This document shows positions 55,871 through 64,000 of a stretch of DNA of 64,000 nucleotides, one piece after another. Source of the stretch: CAVPEW01 sp963703565 (lineage in GTDB: Bacteria; Actinomycetota; Acidimicrobiia; Acidimicrobiales; VFJN01); contig CAVPEW010000007.1 in the NCBI GenBank assembly GCA_963703565.1, positions 1 to 64,000 on the forward strand. Direction: 5' to 3'. The notes beneath the pieces were generated by a model. That model saw only the letters and a list, made by a program, of their open reading frames with translations. It made no database searches and was not told where the DNA came from. The stretch's first letter is position 1; each line of letters begins with the position of its first letter. Made by a program: the position numbers and the translations under genes.

Positions 55871-58800
55871 CTACCAGGTGCGGATGACGCCGCCGGTCAG
55901 CGTGGCCTTGGATGCTGCCGAGCCCAGGGAGTACGTGACCGCCCCGGTGATCGACACCGAGTAACGGTCGGGCACTGTGGCGGCCACCGAGATGGTGGAG
56001 GGCGCCGGACCGGATGTCACCGCGCCCGAGGCGAGGTAGACTGTGAAGCTGGCGGCTCCGGTGGCGCTGAGCGACGGGGAGCACACCTTGTTCTTTCCGC
56101 CGGTGCAGCTCACCGTGAACGCGCTCAGCGTCGAGGATCGCGCCACGGTCACGGTGCTCGGACCTGACCGCCACAGGTGCACGGCCGAGCCGCTGGCGGG
56201 CGTGCTGCGGCTGGCCGGGGTGGCCACGAAGGCGAAGTCATCCCGGGCCGCGCCGGCGACCACACGCCCTGCACCGGCTGCGGCACCGCTGGTGCTGGCG
56301 CCCACAGCCACTGCGGACAGCTCGCGCGGCGCTTCGTACAGCGGGCTCGTGGCGGTGACCATCAGGGCCTTGGCGCCACGGGCGAGGCTCGCCGTACAGG
56401 TGGCATTGCCGGCGCCGTTGCCTGCGGAGTTGACCGTGGCGCTGCAGAGGGTCGGGCCACCGACCTCGGCGAAGGCCAGCTGCACGCCCCCCAGCCCGGA
56501 ACCGAGGCGGCCGTCGGCCTCCTCGGCCACCGTCGCCGCCAGCGTGACCGGCGTGGAGGCAGCCGAGGCCGCCGTCACGAAGGTCCCGCTCAGGGTGACG
56601 ACGAGAGACTCGGGCACCACCGTGAAGGGCACAGTCCTGGTGGCGGGCAGGTAGGCGGCGTCGCCGGCGAACGAGACCGTCACGGTGGTGCCCGCAGGCG
56701 GGGTCAGCACCACGATCGATCCGCTGCTCACCCCGGCTGCGTCGGTGGTCGCCATGGACGACGCGCCGGCCAGCGTGGTGGTCACGGTCCGGCCCCCCAC
56801 ACCGTTGCCACCGGCGCTGTCGGCGAGCGCGGCCGTGGTCGTCGCCTGGTCGGAGTACTGCACCGACGAGGCGCCCGTGTAGGTCAAGGTGGTGGCGCGG
56901 CGTGTGACGGTGACGGTGAACGACGCTGTGCCGAAGAGCCCGCCCGAGTCCTGGGCCAGCAGCGTCAGCGTATGGCTGCCGACCTGGGCGTCCCCGGGAG
57001 CCCACGTGAGCACTCCGGTGGACGGGTCGATCCCGGCCCCGGCGGGGCCGGCTACCAGGCTCCAGGTGACCGGGTCACCGTCGGGGTCGGACGCGGCCGC
57101 CATCACGGTCACGGTGTCGCCCCACGGCGTGGTGGCAGCCGGCGGTTGTGCCACGACAGGCGCGTCGTTGACGCAGGCCACGCTGAGCGAGACGGTGGCC
57201 GTGGCGGTGTTCCCCTGCCCGTCACCGATGGTGTACCCGAAGGTGTCCGGGCCGCAGTAACCGGCGGCTGGCGTGTAGGTGACGGTACCCGGCGCTCCCA
57301 CCGCGGCGGTGCCGTGGGCCGGCGCGGTGAGCCCCACCACCGCCAGCACGTCGAAGTCGGGGTCGACGTCGTTGGCCAGGACCTCGACCACGACCGAGGA
57401 ATCCTCGGCCACCGCCGCCGAGTCGGCCACTGCCACTGGCGGGTCCTGCAGGCAGGAGATCTCGACCGGGACCACCAGGGCCGAGTCGGTGGCGCCGCCG
57501 GGGTCCTCGACGGTGTAGCCGAACGTGTCCGCGCCGCAGTAGTCGGGATCGGGCGTGTAGGTCACGGCGACGCCGCCGGCGTCGACGGCGGTGGTGCCGT
57601 GCGCCGGGTCGGTCGCGGTGACGACGGTCAGAGCGTCGCCGTCGGGGTCGGTGTCGTTGACCAGAACGTCGATGACCACCGGCGTGTCCTCCGCGGTGGA
57701 GGCCGAGTCGTCGACGGCGTTGGGCCCACCTGGTACGCAGGTGACGGTCACGGTGACCGTGGCCGTGTCGGCGGTGGCGCCGTCGGACACGAAGTAGGAG
57801 AACGAGTCGTTCCCGCAGTAGCCCGGGTCGGGCGTGTAGGTGACGGTGCCGTCGGCGTTGCGCACGGTGGTGCCGTGCACGGGATCGCTGACCGCGGTCA
57901 CCACGAGCGCGTCGGTCGGGTCGCTGTCGGTGTCGTTGGCCAGCACGTCGATGAGCACCGGCGTGTCCTCCACGGTGGATGCCGTGTCGTCGACCGCGGC
58001 CGGGCCGTCGTTGGCGCAGACCACCGTGACGGTCACCGTGGCCGTGTCGGAGCCGCCGTTGCCGTCGTCGGCGACGTAGGAGAACGTGTCGGTGCCGCAC
58101 GTGTCGGGGCTGGGCGTGTAGCGGACCTGGCCGGCGACGACCGCCACCGACCCGGAGGTGGGGGTGCCGAGCGTCCCGACGGTGAGCACGTCGCCGTCGG
58201 GGTCGGAGTCGTTGGCCAGCACGTCCACGTCGACGGAGGTGTCCTCGGCGGAGGAGGCCGAGTCGTCGACAGCGGTCGGGGCCCGGTTGGGACAGGTGAT
58301 CGTGACCCGCACCGTGGCGGGGACCACGGCGAGCCCGTCGGTCACTGTGTAGCTGAAGGAGTCGGTGCCGTAGGTGGCACTGGCGGGGTCGCACGCCGCG
58401 GCGCCGGGGGTGTAGCGCGCCTTGCCGGCTACCACCGACGCGGTGCCCTTGGCGGGGCCCCCGACGCCGACGAGGGTGATCACGTCGCCGTCTGGGTCGG
58501 TGTCGTTGGCCAGCACGTCGACGTCTACGGGCGTGAGCGGAGCTGTCGTGGCCTCGTCGTCGACGGGTTCGGGCAGTCCGTTGGTGCCCACCGTAGAAGC
58601 GAGCGATCCCACCACCACCGGGGTCAGGCTCGACTGGTCGATGCCGTCGCCGAGCTGGCCGCTGCTGTTGTCACCCCAGCAGCGCACGGACGTGTCGACG
58701 AGCCGGGCGCAGGTGTTCTGCCGCCCGGCGCTGATCGAGGTGGTCACCTGCTCGCCGTCGGGCGGGTCGAGCTTGCCGCCCGAGTCGACCACGACTGGCT

Positions 58801-60955
58801 GGTCGCGGTTGCTCGTGGTGCCGTCGCCGAGCTGGCCGTCGCCGTTGCGACCCCAGCAGACGACGGTGGAGCTGGCCAGCAGGGCGCAGGTGTGGAAGTC
58901 GCCGGCCACCACGGCCACGGCAGGGTCGAGCGCACCGATGAGGTCGACGGCCACGGGGGTGTCACGATCGGTGGTGCTGTCGTCGCCGAGCTGGCCGTAG
59001 TCGTTGTCGCCCCAGCAGCGCACGCCGGGGCTGACCACCGCGCAGGTGTGGCCCGCGCCGGCGGCCAGGTCGGTGGCCCCCGTGAGGTCCTTGACAGCGA
59101 CAGGCGTGTGGCGCTCGTCGTCGGAGTCGTCGCCGAGCTGGCCCGAGGAGTTGTCACCCCAGCAGCGGGCGGCGCCGCCCACGACGAGCGCGCAGGTGTG
59201 GAACCCGCCCACCGCGAGGCGCGTCGCCCCGCCGAGACCGCTGACGGTCACCGGCACGGCCGAGTCGGTCGTGGTGTCGTCACCGAGTTGGCCGTCGGCG
59301 TTGCGGCCCCAGCAGCGGGCGGTGGCATCGCCGAGCACTGCGCAGGCGTGGCCGCGCTCGGCAGTGCCGAGGGCTCCGCCGCCTGCCACAGAGGTCGCGT
59401 CGACGACGCCCGACACCGGCGCCGGGACGGTGTGGGCGACGGTGGTGCCGTCCCCGAGCTGGCCGTCGCCGTTGGCGCCGAAGCACGAGGGGGCCCCGGG
59501 CGAGGTGGGCAGCAGGCAGGTGAGGCGGTTGGCTGCGGTGATGCTGGTCACTGTGCCTGCGACGTCGACGGGGACCGGGACGGGGCTGTCGGCACCGACG
59601 GCGCGCCCGAGCTGGCCCGAGCCGTTGTCGCCCCAGCACACTGGCGTGCCGGGCGTGAGCCGGGCGCAGGCGTGCCCGTCCCCGGTGGTGACGCCGGTGG
59701 CGTCGGTCAGCGAGGTGACTGTCACGGGCTTGGAGCTCGACGACACGAAGCCGCCCAGTTGGCCGTAGAAGTCGTAGCCCCAGCAGCGCAGCGATCCGGC
59801 CAGTGCGCAGCTCTCGAAGCCACCGGTCGTCACTGCGGTCGCGCCGGCTATGCCGGGCACGTCGTGGGGCACGAGGCGCTGGTCGGGTGGCAGCGGGGAC
59901 GGCTGGTAGCCCAGCTGCTGGCGGGCGTTGTCGCCCCAGCAGGAGGCCTGGCCGGTGGAGCGCAGGGCGCAGGTGTGGCGCACCGCTGCCGACACCGCCG
60001 TGGCGTCGTCGAGGCCGTCGGCCTCCACAGGTGTGTGCCGGTCGGTCTTGGTGCCATCGCCGAGCTGGCCTTCGTTGTTGAGGCCCCAGCAGTCGACCTT
60101 GCCCGACTCGAGCACCGCGCAGGTGTGCGAGGAACCGGCCGACACCGCGCGGGCGGGGTCGTCTTCGTCGATCCCGGACACCTCGGTCGGAACGGCCCGC
60201 TCCTGGGTGGTGCCGTCGCCGAGCTGGCCGAAGCCGTTGTGGCCCCAGCACGTGACGGTGCCGTCGGCGAGGACGGCACAGGAGTGGAACTCGCCGGCGG
60301 TGACGGCCACCGCCGGGTTGGCGCTGGTGATGCCGGACACGGCGACCGGCCGGAACGACACGTCACCGGGATCACCGTCGCCGAGCTGGCCGCTGCCGTC
60401 GAGGCCCCAGCACAGCACCGTCCCGTCGCCCATCAGGGCGCAGGTGTGGAAGCTGCCGGTGGCCACAGCGCTGGCCCCGGTGAGCGCCCCCGTGCCGGAC
60501 GGTGAGCGCACCTCGACGGGGGTGAGCTTGGTCGTTCCGATCTCGTCGCCGTCGCCGAGCTGGCCGCTGCCGTCGAGGCCCCAGCACCGCACTCCCCCGC
60601 CGTGCACGACGGCGCAGCTGTGTTGGGAGCCCGCGGCGACGCTGCGTGCTGCGCTCAGCCCGGAGACCGCCACCGGGCGCGAGGTGACCGAGCGGGTGCC
60701 GTTGCCGAGCTGGCCCTGGTCGTTGTCGCCCCAGCACTGCACGGCGCCGGTGTCGAGCGCGGCGCAGGCATGCAGGCCGCCCACGGTGATGCGCTGCTGC
60801 TGGTCGGCGACCGCTGCGCCCGCGCCTTCGCCGCGATCGGCGCCCGCCGGGTTGGCGGGGACGCCGAGGGGGGCGAGCAGGCCGGCCACCAGGCCGGCGA
60901 CGGCCGCGACCACGACGAGGCGACGACGCCGGCGGGGATCTCGGCGCGTGGTCAC
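55871..60955 (-). CDS. Giant secreted protein: 14 RCC1-type repeats plus cadherin/Ig-like domains
   Basis: 1694 residues. Basic N-terminus and signal helix (LVVVAAVAGLVAGLLAPLGV). Residues ~58-800: fourteen repeats of the form HxCA..(D/G)G.V.CWG.(N/D)..GQLGDG, enough for two seven-bladed propellers, each blade with a Cys pair. ~805-1260: five cadherin-like/VCBS repeats (DVLANDTDPDGD, GTVTYTPDPGYCG). ~1260-1585: Ig-like domains. The C-terminus lacks LPXTG or a clear membrane anchor. GTG overlaps the stop of the SGNH-like gene. Presumed adhesion or cell-surface role. Confidence 0.85.
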   Translation of the reverse strand: MTTRRDPRRRRRLVVVAAVAGLVAGLLAPLGVPANPAGADRGEGAGAAVADQQQRITVGGLHACAALDTGAVQCWGDNDQGQLGNGTRSVTSRPVAVSGLSAARSVAAGSQHSCAVVHGGGVRCWGLDGSGQLGDGDEIGTTKLTPVEVRSPSGTGALTGASAVATGSFHTCALMGDGTVLCWGLDGSGQLGDGDPGDVSFRPVAVSGITSANPAVAVTAGEFHSCAVLADGTVTCWGHNGFGQLGDGTTQERAVPTEVSGIDEDDPARAVSAGSSHTCAVLESGKVDCWGLNNEGQLGDGTKTDRHTPVEADGLDDATAVSAAVRHTCALRSTGQASCWGDNARQQLGYQPSPLPPDQRLVPHDVPGIAGATAVTTGGFESCALAGSLRCWGYDFYGQLGGFVSSSSKPVTVTSLTDATGVTTGDGHACARLTPGTPVCWGDNGSGQLGRAVGADSPVPVPVDVAGTVTSITAANRLTCLLPTSPGAPSCFGANGDGQLGDGTTVAHTVPAPVSGVVDATSVAGGGALGTAERGHACAVLGDATARCWGRNADGQLGDDTTTDSAVPVTVSGLGGATRLAVGGFHTCALVVGGAARCWGDNSSGQLGDDSDDERHTPVAVKDLTGATDLAAGAGHTCAVVSPGVRCWGDNDYGQLGDDSTTDRDTPVAVDLIGALDPAVAVVAGDFHTCALLASSTVVCWGRNGDGQLGDGTTSNRDQPVVVDSGGKLDPPDGEQVTTSISAGRQNTCARLVDTSVRCWGDNSSGQLGDGIDQSSLTPVVVGSLASTVGTNGLPEPVDDEATTAPLTPVDVDVLANDTDPDGDVITLVGVGGPAKGTASVVAGKARYTPGAAACDPASATYGTDSFSYTVTDGLAVVPATVRVTITCPNRAPTAVDDSASSAEDTSVDVDVLANDSDPDGDVLTVGTLGTPTSGSVAVVAGQVRYTPSPDTCGTDTFSYVADDGNGGSDTATVTVTVVCANDGPAAVDDTASTVEDTPVLIDVLANDTDSDPTDALVVTAVSDPVHGTTVRNADGTVTYTPDPGYCGNDSFSYFVSDGATADTATVTVTVTCVPGGPNAVDDSASTAEDTPVVIDVLVNDTDPDGDALTVVTATDPAHGTTAVDAGGVAVTYTPDPDYCGADTFGYTVEDPGGATDSALVVPVEISCLQDPPVAVADSAAVAEDSSVVVEVLANDVDPDFDVLAVVGLTAPAHGTAAVGAPGTVTYTPAAGYCGPDTFGYTIGDGQGNTATATVSLSVACVNDAPVVAQPPAATTPWGDTVTVMAAASDPDGDPVTWSLVAGPAGAGIDPSTGVLTWAPGDAQVGSHTLTLLAQDSGGLFGTASFTVTVTRRATTLTYTGASSVQYSDQATTTAALADSAGGNGVGGRTVTTTLAGASSMATTDAAGVSSGSIVVLTPPAGTTVTVSFAGDAAYLPATRTVPFTVVPESLVVTLSGTFVTAASAASTPVTLAATVAEEADGRLGSGLGGVQLAFAEVGGPTLCSATVNSAGNGAGNATCTASLARGAKALMVTATSPLYEAPRELSAVAVGASTSGAAAGAGRVVAGAARDDFAFVATPASRSTPASGSAVHLWRSGPSTVTVARSSTLSAFTVSCTGGKNKVCSPSLSATGAASFTVYLASGAVTSGPAPSTISVAATVPDRYSVSITGAVTYSLGSAASKATLTGGVIRTW
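57170..58545 (-). repeat. Cadherin-like/VCBS repeat array (5 units)
   Basis: About 270-285 bp per unit; each contains (A)VDDSASTAEDT, DVLANDTDPDGD, YTPDPGYCG and DTFSY. A conserved Cys pair per unit (CG and the terminal VTC) suggests disulfides; the DTDPDGD loops could bind calcium. Confidence 0.8.
58550..60775 (-). repeat. RCC1-type repeat array (14 units)
   Basis: Coding repeats of about 150-175 bp, each with HTCA and CWG motifs and GQLGDG; unit 7 begins ESCA, unit 9 has SCFG and unit 14 QNTCA. Units diverge in their loops, so this is an old expansion, not recent slippage. Confidence 0.85.
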
Positions 60956-62151
60956 GAGCAGGGCTCCTCGGGCGCCTCGGGGATGCCGAGCTTGTTCTTG
61001 GTCGCTTGGTAGATCATGTCGGCGAGGCACTCGTGCCCGTCGGCGTTGGGGTTGATCCCCATGCCGGTGGTCTGCTGCAGAGCCAGCAGCAGCACCCCGT
61101 TCACCGCCGGGGTGAGGTACAGGAACGGCGGCAGGAACCCACCGACGCCGTCGGAGGCGATCCAGGTGTCGCCCCCGTCGGAGCACCCGAAGTCCTCGTC
61201 GGTGTTGTGGTTGTCGACCGTGTTGGTGGGGTGGTACACGCTGGTCTGGATCTTGACCGTCATCTCGGTGCAGTGATCCTTGAACTCGTCGTAGGGGTTG
61301 ATGAAGAAGTACCGGCCCTGGCTGGCGGTGCGGAACGGCTTGACGACCCCCTCGATGGTCCGGTTGAGCTTGCGAACCACCTGGTCGAGGGTGACCAGCG
61401 CCGGCGGGAGCTGGATCCAGCGGGCGGTGCAGGTGGGGATCGTGTCCACCAGGTCGGCGCAGAAGCCGGGGATGTCGGTGGCCACGTCGGTGGCGGAGGG
61501 ATAGGGGTTGAAGTAGCCCAGCACCGCCACGACCAGCTGCGGGTTGCCGTCCATCTGGACCCGGTAGCCGTTGAGGATGTTGGCGAGCTCGTCGCGAAGC
61601 TGGTCGAAGGCCGGCTGGGCGTTGAGCACCGCCAGCGCGCACACGTTCGCGGCGAGGAACTCGTGGTTCTTGATCAGGGTCAGGCAGGTGGAGACGTGCT
61701 CGACGATCACCGAGTTCTGCCGGCCCACCTCGAGGGTGATCAGCCTGGGGCGCAGGTCGTTGGCCAGGCCTCGCTGGGTCTGGCCGTTCGCGTCGACCCG
61801 GTCGACGTAGTCGCCTGTGCTGGTCGGGTCGACCGAGGTGTTGTTGAGGCACCAGGGACCGTTGGAGGGCGACGCCCGCAGCTTCTCGAGGAGCTTGTTG
61901 GAGTAGCGATCGGTGTCTGAGGCGTCGGTGCCGGCGACCACGCCGTCGCCGCCGGCGACGTAGCGCAGAGCGCAGTCGCTCTCGGGCGAGGGGTCCGGTG
62001 CCGGCGGGCCGCCCTCGCTGGCCACCAGCGACGTGGCGCCGTCAGCGGTGGGGTCGTCGTCTCCCGAGCGGGACAGGGCCACGCCGGCCACCAGCACCGC
62101 GACCGCTGCGACGATTGCCAGGGCCCGCTTGGTTCGTTGCGTCGACCGCAT
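60952..62151 (-). CDS. SGNH/GDSL-hydrolase-like secreted protein with altered nucleophile
   Basis: 399 residues. Single N-terminal helix (RALAIVAAVAVLVAGVAL), linker, then an SGNH-like domain. The GDS block reads YVAGGDGVVAGTD, so Gly70 stands where the nucleophilic Ser is expected. Block III is VGRQNS, and the late DxxH-like block reads NADGHECLAD. Eight or more cysteines suggest disulfides outside the cell. GGGAG precedes the ATG. It overlaps the giant RCC1-repeat gene (GTGA), so they are coupled and probably work together. Catalysis uncertain. Confidence 0.7.
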   Translation of the reverse strand: MRSTQRTKRALAIVAAVAVLVAGVALSRSGDDDPTADGATSLVASEGGPPAPDPSPESDCALRYVAGGDGVVAGTDASDTDRYSNKLLEKLRASPSNGPWCLNNTSVDPTSTGDYVDRVDANGQTQRGLANDLRPRLITLEVGRQNSVIVEHVSTCLTLIKNHEFLAANVCALAVLNAQPAFDQLRDELANILNGYRVQMDGNPQLVVAVLGYFNPYPSATDVATDIPGFCADLVDTIPTCTARWIQLPPALVTLDQVVRKLNRTIEGVVKPFRTASQGRYFFINPYDEFKDHCTEMTVKIQTSVYHPTNTVDNHNTDEDFGCSDGGDTWIASDGVGGFLPPFLYLTPAVNGVLLLALQQTTGMGINPNADGHECLADMIYQATKNKLGIPEAPEEPCS

Positions 62152-62217
62152 GCCGCTCCCTTCGCGTCGGGTCGTCTGGACCGGGACGGGAGCCCCGCCC
62201 CGGTCCGAACGAGTGGG

Positions 62218-64000
62218 TCAGGCGGTGCCGCTGTCGGTGTTGTTGGCCGGGTTCGACTCCACGACCGTGTCGGCCGGGTCGATCACGGCGTTGCCGTTCA
62301 CCGTGCCCTCGGCCGTCTTGTAGACGTGCACGTCGAGTGCAGCCGTGCCGCCGGCGGCGAACTGACTGGTGGTGCAGGTCACCTTGTTGACCGGGTTCTC
62401 GTTGGTGGTGCACGACCAGCCCGCCGGGGCGGACACGTCGAGGATGATCATCCCCACCGCCACGTTGAACTCGAAGGTGACGGGGCCGGCGGCCTCGCTG
62501 CCGGTGTTGCTGGCGGTCACCGTCCAGTGGCCGTCGGTGCCTGTCCCGATCGAGACGTCGGGCACGTCGATGGCCAGGTCGACCTTGGACGTCACCGTCG
62601 TGTCGGCCGAGGCGGTGTTGTTGACCTCGCTGGCCTCGGCGATGGCGTTGAACGGGTCGACGAAGGCCTGGTTGCGGATGGGCTGACCCGGCGCGTGGAT
62701 CTGCGGCGCCCGCACCCGGATGGTGATCGTGCGCTGCGTGTCGGGATCGGTGGCGGGCAGGTAGCCGCCGGTGCAGTCGACCACGCCGCCCGCCTGGGTG
62801 CAGGTGAAGTTGCCGTCGCCGGAGGCGGACACGAAGGTCACCCCGGTGGGCAGCGGGTCGCGCACGGCGACGTTGAAGGCGTCGTCGGACCCGGTGTTGG
62901 TCACCTTGAGCGTGTAGTCGAAGGCGGCGCCGGGGGACACGTCCACCGGGGCCTGCTTGGTCAGCGACAGCTCGACGAAGCCGCCACCCCCTCCCAGGGC
63001 CACCTGGGTGAACTCCTCCGCCGCGTTGTCGGACTCGTCACCTTCGGGGATGGCGTTCGCGGGGTCGACGAGCACGTCGAGACGGGCCTGACCCGGCTGG
63101 GCGGGAGCGAACACGGTGATGGCGACCTGCCGCGCAGCTGCCGCGTTGATCCGCGCCCCCGAGCAGTCGACGACCCCGCCGGCCTCGCTGCAGGAGAAGG
63201 ATCCGGCGTCGACGGCGTTGTCCTGAGCCGAGCGGAAGATCGACCCGGCCGGCAACGTCGCGCGGAACGACACGCCGAAGGCGTCGGCTGCGCCGTTGTT
63301 CTCCACGGCCACCGTGTAGATCAGGGTCCCCGAGGGGGCGACCGGATCGAAGTTGTCGGTGATGTCGACGACGCGCAGGTTGTTGTAGATGCCGCTGGGC
63401 GAGCCGGCCACGACCTGCACGGACTTGTCGGTGACGTTGTTGGCCTCATCGGCCTCGCCGATGGCGTTGGCGGGATCGACCGTGGCTGTGAGGGTCGCTG
63501 TCCCCGGTGTGGGAGGAGCGAACGTCGAGATGCGGATCTGGCGGGTGCCGCTCGCAGAGGTGACAGTCCCGCCGGTGCAGGTGACCAGCGTGCCGGCCGC
63601 CGAGCAGGTGAACGAGCCCAGGCCCGGTGACAGGTCCTCGGCGATGCGGTAGATCGCGCCGGCGGGCAACGCCGCCTGCACCGTGACGTTGAACGCGTCG
63701 GCGCTGCCCGTGTTGAGCACGGTCAGCGTGTAGTCGAGCGTCCCGCTGGTCGCGACCGGGTCGAAGTTGACCGCGATCTGCGGGATCGACAGCTCCTTGT
63801 ACGCCCCGTTGGGCGAGCCGTTCTCCACCACGGTGTCCTCGAAGGCGACGTTGTTGGACTCGTCGATCTCGGCGATCGCGTTGTCGGGGTCGACGCGTAC
63901 CTCGTTGTGGATGGTGCCGGGCTCATCGGGGGCGAACACGTCGATGGTGATGGTGGCGATGTCTACGGGCTGGGTCAGCGAGCCCGAGTAGGTGCCCCGG
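62218..64000 (-). CDS. DUF11/CARDB repeat surface protein, 5' end outside the window
   Basis: At least 594 residues, running off the right edge. Repeated modules combine a DUF11 domain (LTVLNTGSADAFNVTVQAAL, GSFTCSAAGTLVTCTGG) with CARDB-type ends (VDPANAIGEADEANNVT, VDPDNAIAEIDESNNVA). About three and a half modules are present; it ends ADTVVESNPANNTDSGTA without an anchor. Such proteins are secreted and stalk-like. Followed after 66 nt by the SGNH-like gene in the same direction. Confidence 0.8.
   Translation of the reverse strand, partial: RGTYSGSLTQPVDIATITIDVFAPDEPGTIHNEVRVDPDNAIAEIDESNNVAFEDTVVENGSPNGAYKELSIPQIAVNFDPVATSGTLDYTLTVLNTGSADAFNVTVQAALPAGAIYRIAEDLSPGLGSFTCSAAGTLVTCTGGTVTSASGTRQIRISTFAPPTPGTATLTATVDPANAIGEADEANNVTDKSVQVVAGSPSGIYNNLRVVDITDNFDPVAPSGTLIYTVAVENNGAADAFGVSFRATLPAGSIFRSAQDNAVDAGSFSCSEAGGVVDCSGARINAAAARQVAITVFAPAQPGQARLDVLVDPANAIPEGDESDNAAEEFTQVALGGGGGFVELSLTKQAPVDVSPGAAFDYTLKVTNTGSDDAFNVAVRDPLPTGVTFVSASGDGNFTCTQAGGVVDCTGGYLPATDPDTQRTITIRVRAPQIHAPGQPIRNQAFVDPFNAIAEASEVNNTASADTTVTSKVDLAIDVPDVSIGTGTDGHWTVTASNTGSEAAGPVTFEFNVAVGMIILDVSAPAGWSCTTNENPVNKVTCTTSQFAAGGTAALDVHVYKTAEGTVNGNAVIDPADTVVESNPANNTDSGTA

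Noticed and set aside
56177..60505. A 1442-codon open frame on the + strand, antisense to the RCC1/cadherin gene
   Set aside because: It is a by-product of GC-rich repetitive coding sequence; the translation is low-complexity Gly/Arg/His/Val with no domain, and the - strand frame has clear domains.

Overview
The window is GC-rich chromosomal DNA of an actinobacterium. The evidence is a WhiB1-type regulator beside a PdtaS-type kinase, a DUF3107 (TB9.4-like) protein, a class E sortase, many GTG starts and frequent leaderless promoters. A deep-branching actinobacterial class such as Acidimicrobiia is my best guess; that is inference, because no rRNA or tRNA gene is present. The exception is the first ~1.46 kb, which carries cheW/cheY of alphaproteobacterial type as a fold-back inverted duplication joined in mid-gene to etfB. 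It looks like an assembly or read chimera.

Layout: 1-1460 foreign inverted duplication. 1459-5967: truncated etfB, a vapBC-like toxin-antitoxin pair, a lipid kinase, whiB1 (with a perfect CRP-consensus palindrome upstream), divergent/convergent pdtaS and a small zinc-ribbon protein. 6020-10470: paired ArsA-type ATPases, DUF3107, a molybdopterin oxidoreductase with its cytochrome b subunit, and a single-domain response regulator behind a possible leader peptide. 10492-14285: an SDR, then a thiolase-like/DUF35/amidohydrolase operon. 14419-18062: Fe-S assembly block (mrp, SufR-like regulator, cysteine desulfurase) and a SixA-like phosphatase. 18126-24772: a complete System I cytochrome c maturation operon transcribed leftwards as ccmA-B-C-D-E-F-G-H-I with nearly every junction overlapping. 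24843-30651: class E sortase, a lipoprotein, a DUF5317-like membrane protein, a GH63-like glycosidase facing a glycosyltransferase, and a proline-rich membrane-anchored protein. 30713-34712: cysS and valS, divergent from one short region. 34713-36892: an MscS channel and cobalamin-riboswitch-controlled cbtBA. 37118-44844: acyl-CoA ligase, LLM flavoprotein and a branched-chain-type ABC transporter in which LivH, LivM and LivG are one polypeptide. 45000-53725: MFS pump/TetR pair, MMPL transporter, an acyl-CoA dehydrogenase/TetR/nitronate monooxygenase operon and an FAH-family hydrolase. 53733-55798: lgt and a PAS/EAL protein. 55871-64000: a secreted-protein operon (DUF11/CARDB repeat protein, SGNH-like protein, and a 1694-residue protein with 14 RCC1-type repeats and tandem cadherin-like domains).

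Themes: translational coupling by GTGA/ATGA overlaps is pervasive, and a TANNNT box 6-9 nt before an ATG/GTG recurs at about a dozen operon heads, implying leaderless mRNAs. Four genes (ccmI, sortase, a glycosyltransferase, an EAL protein) need a one-base correction to read through, which together with the chimeric end suggests unpolished sequence rather than gene decay.
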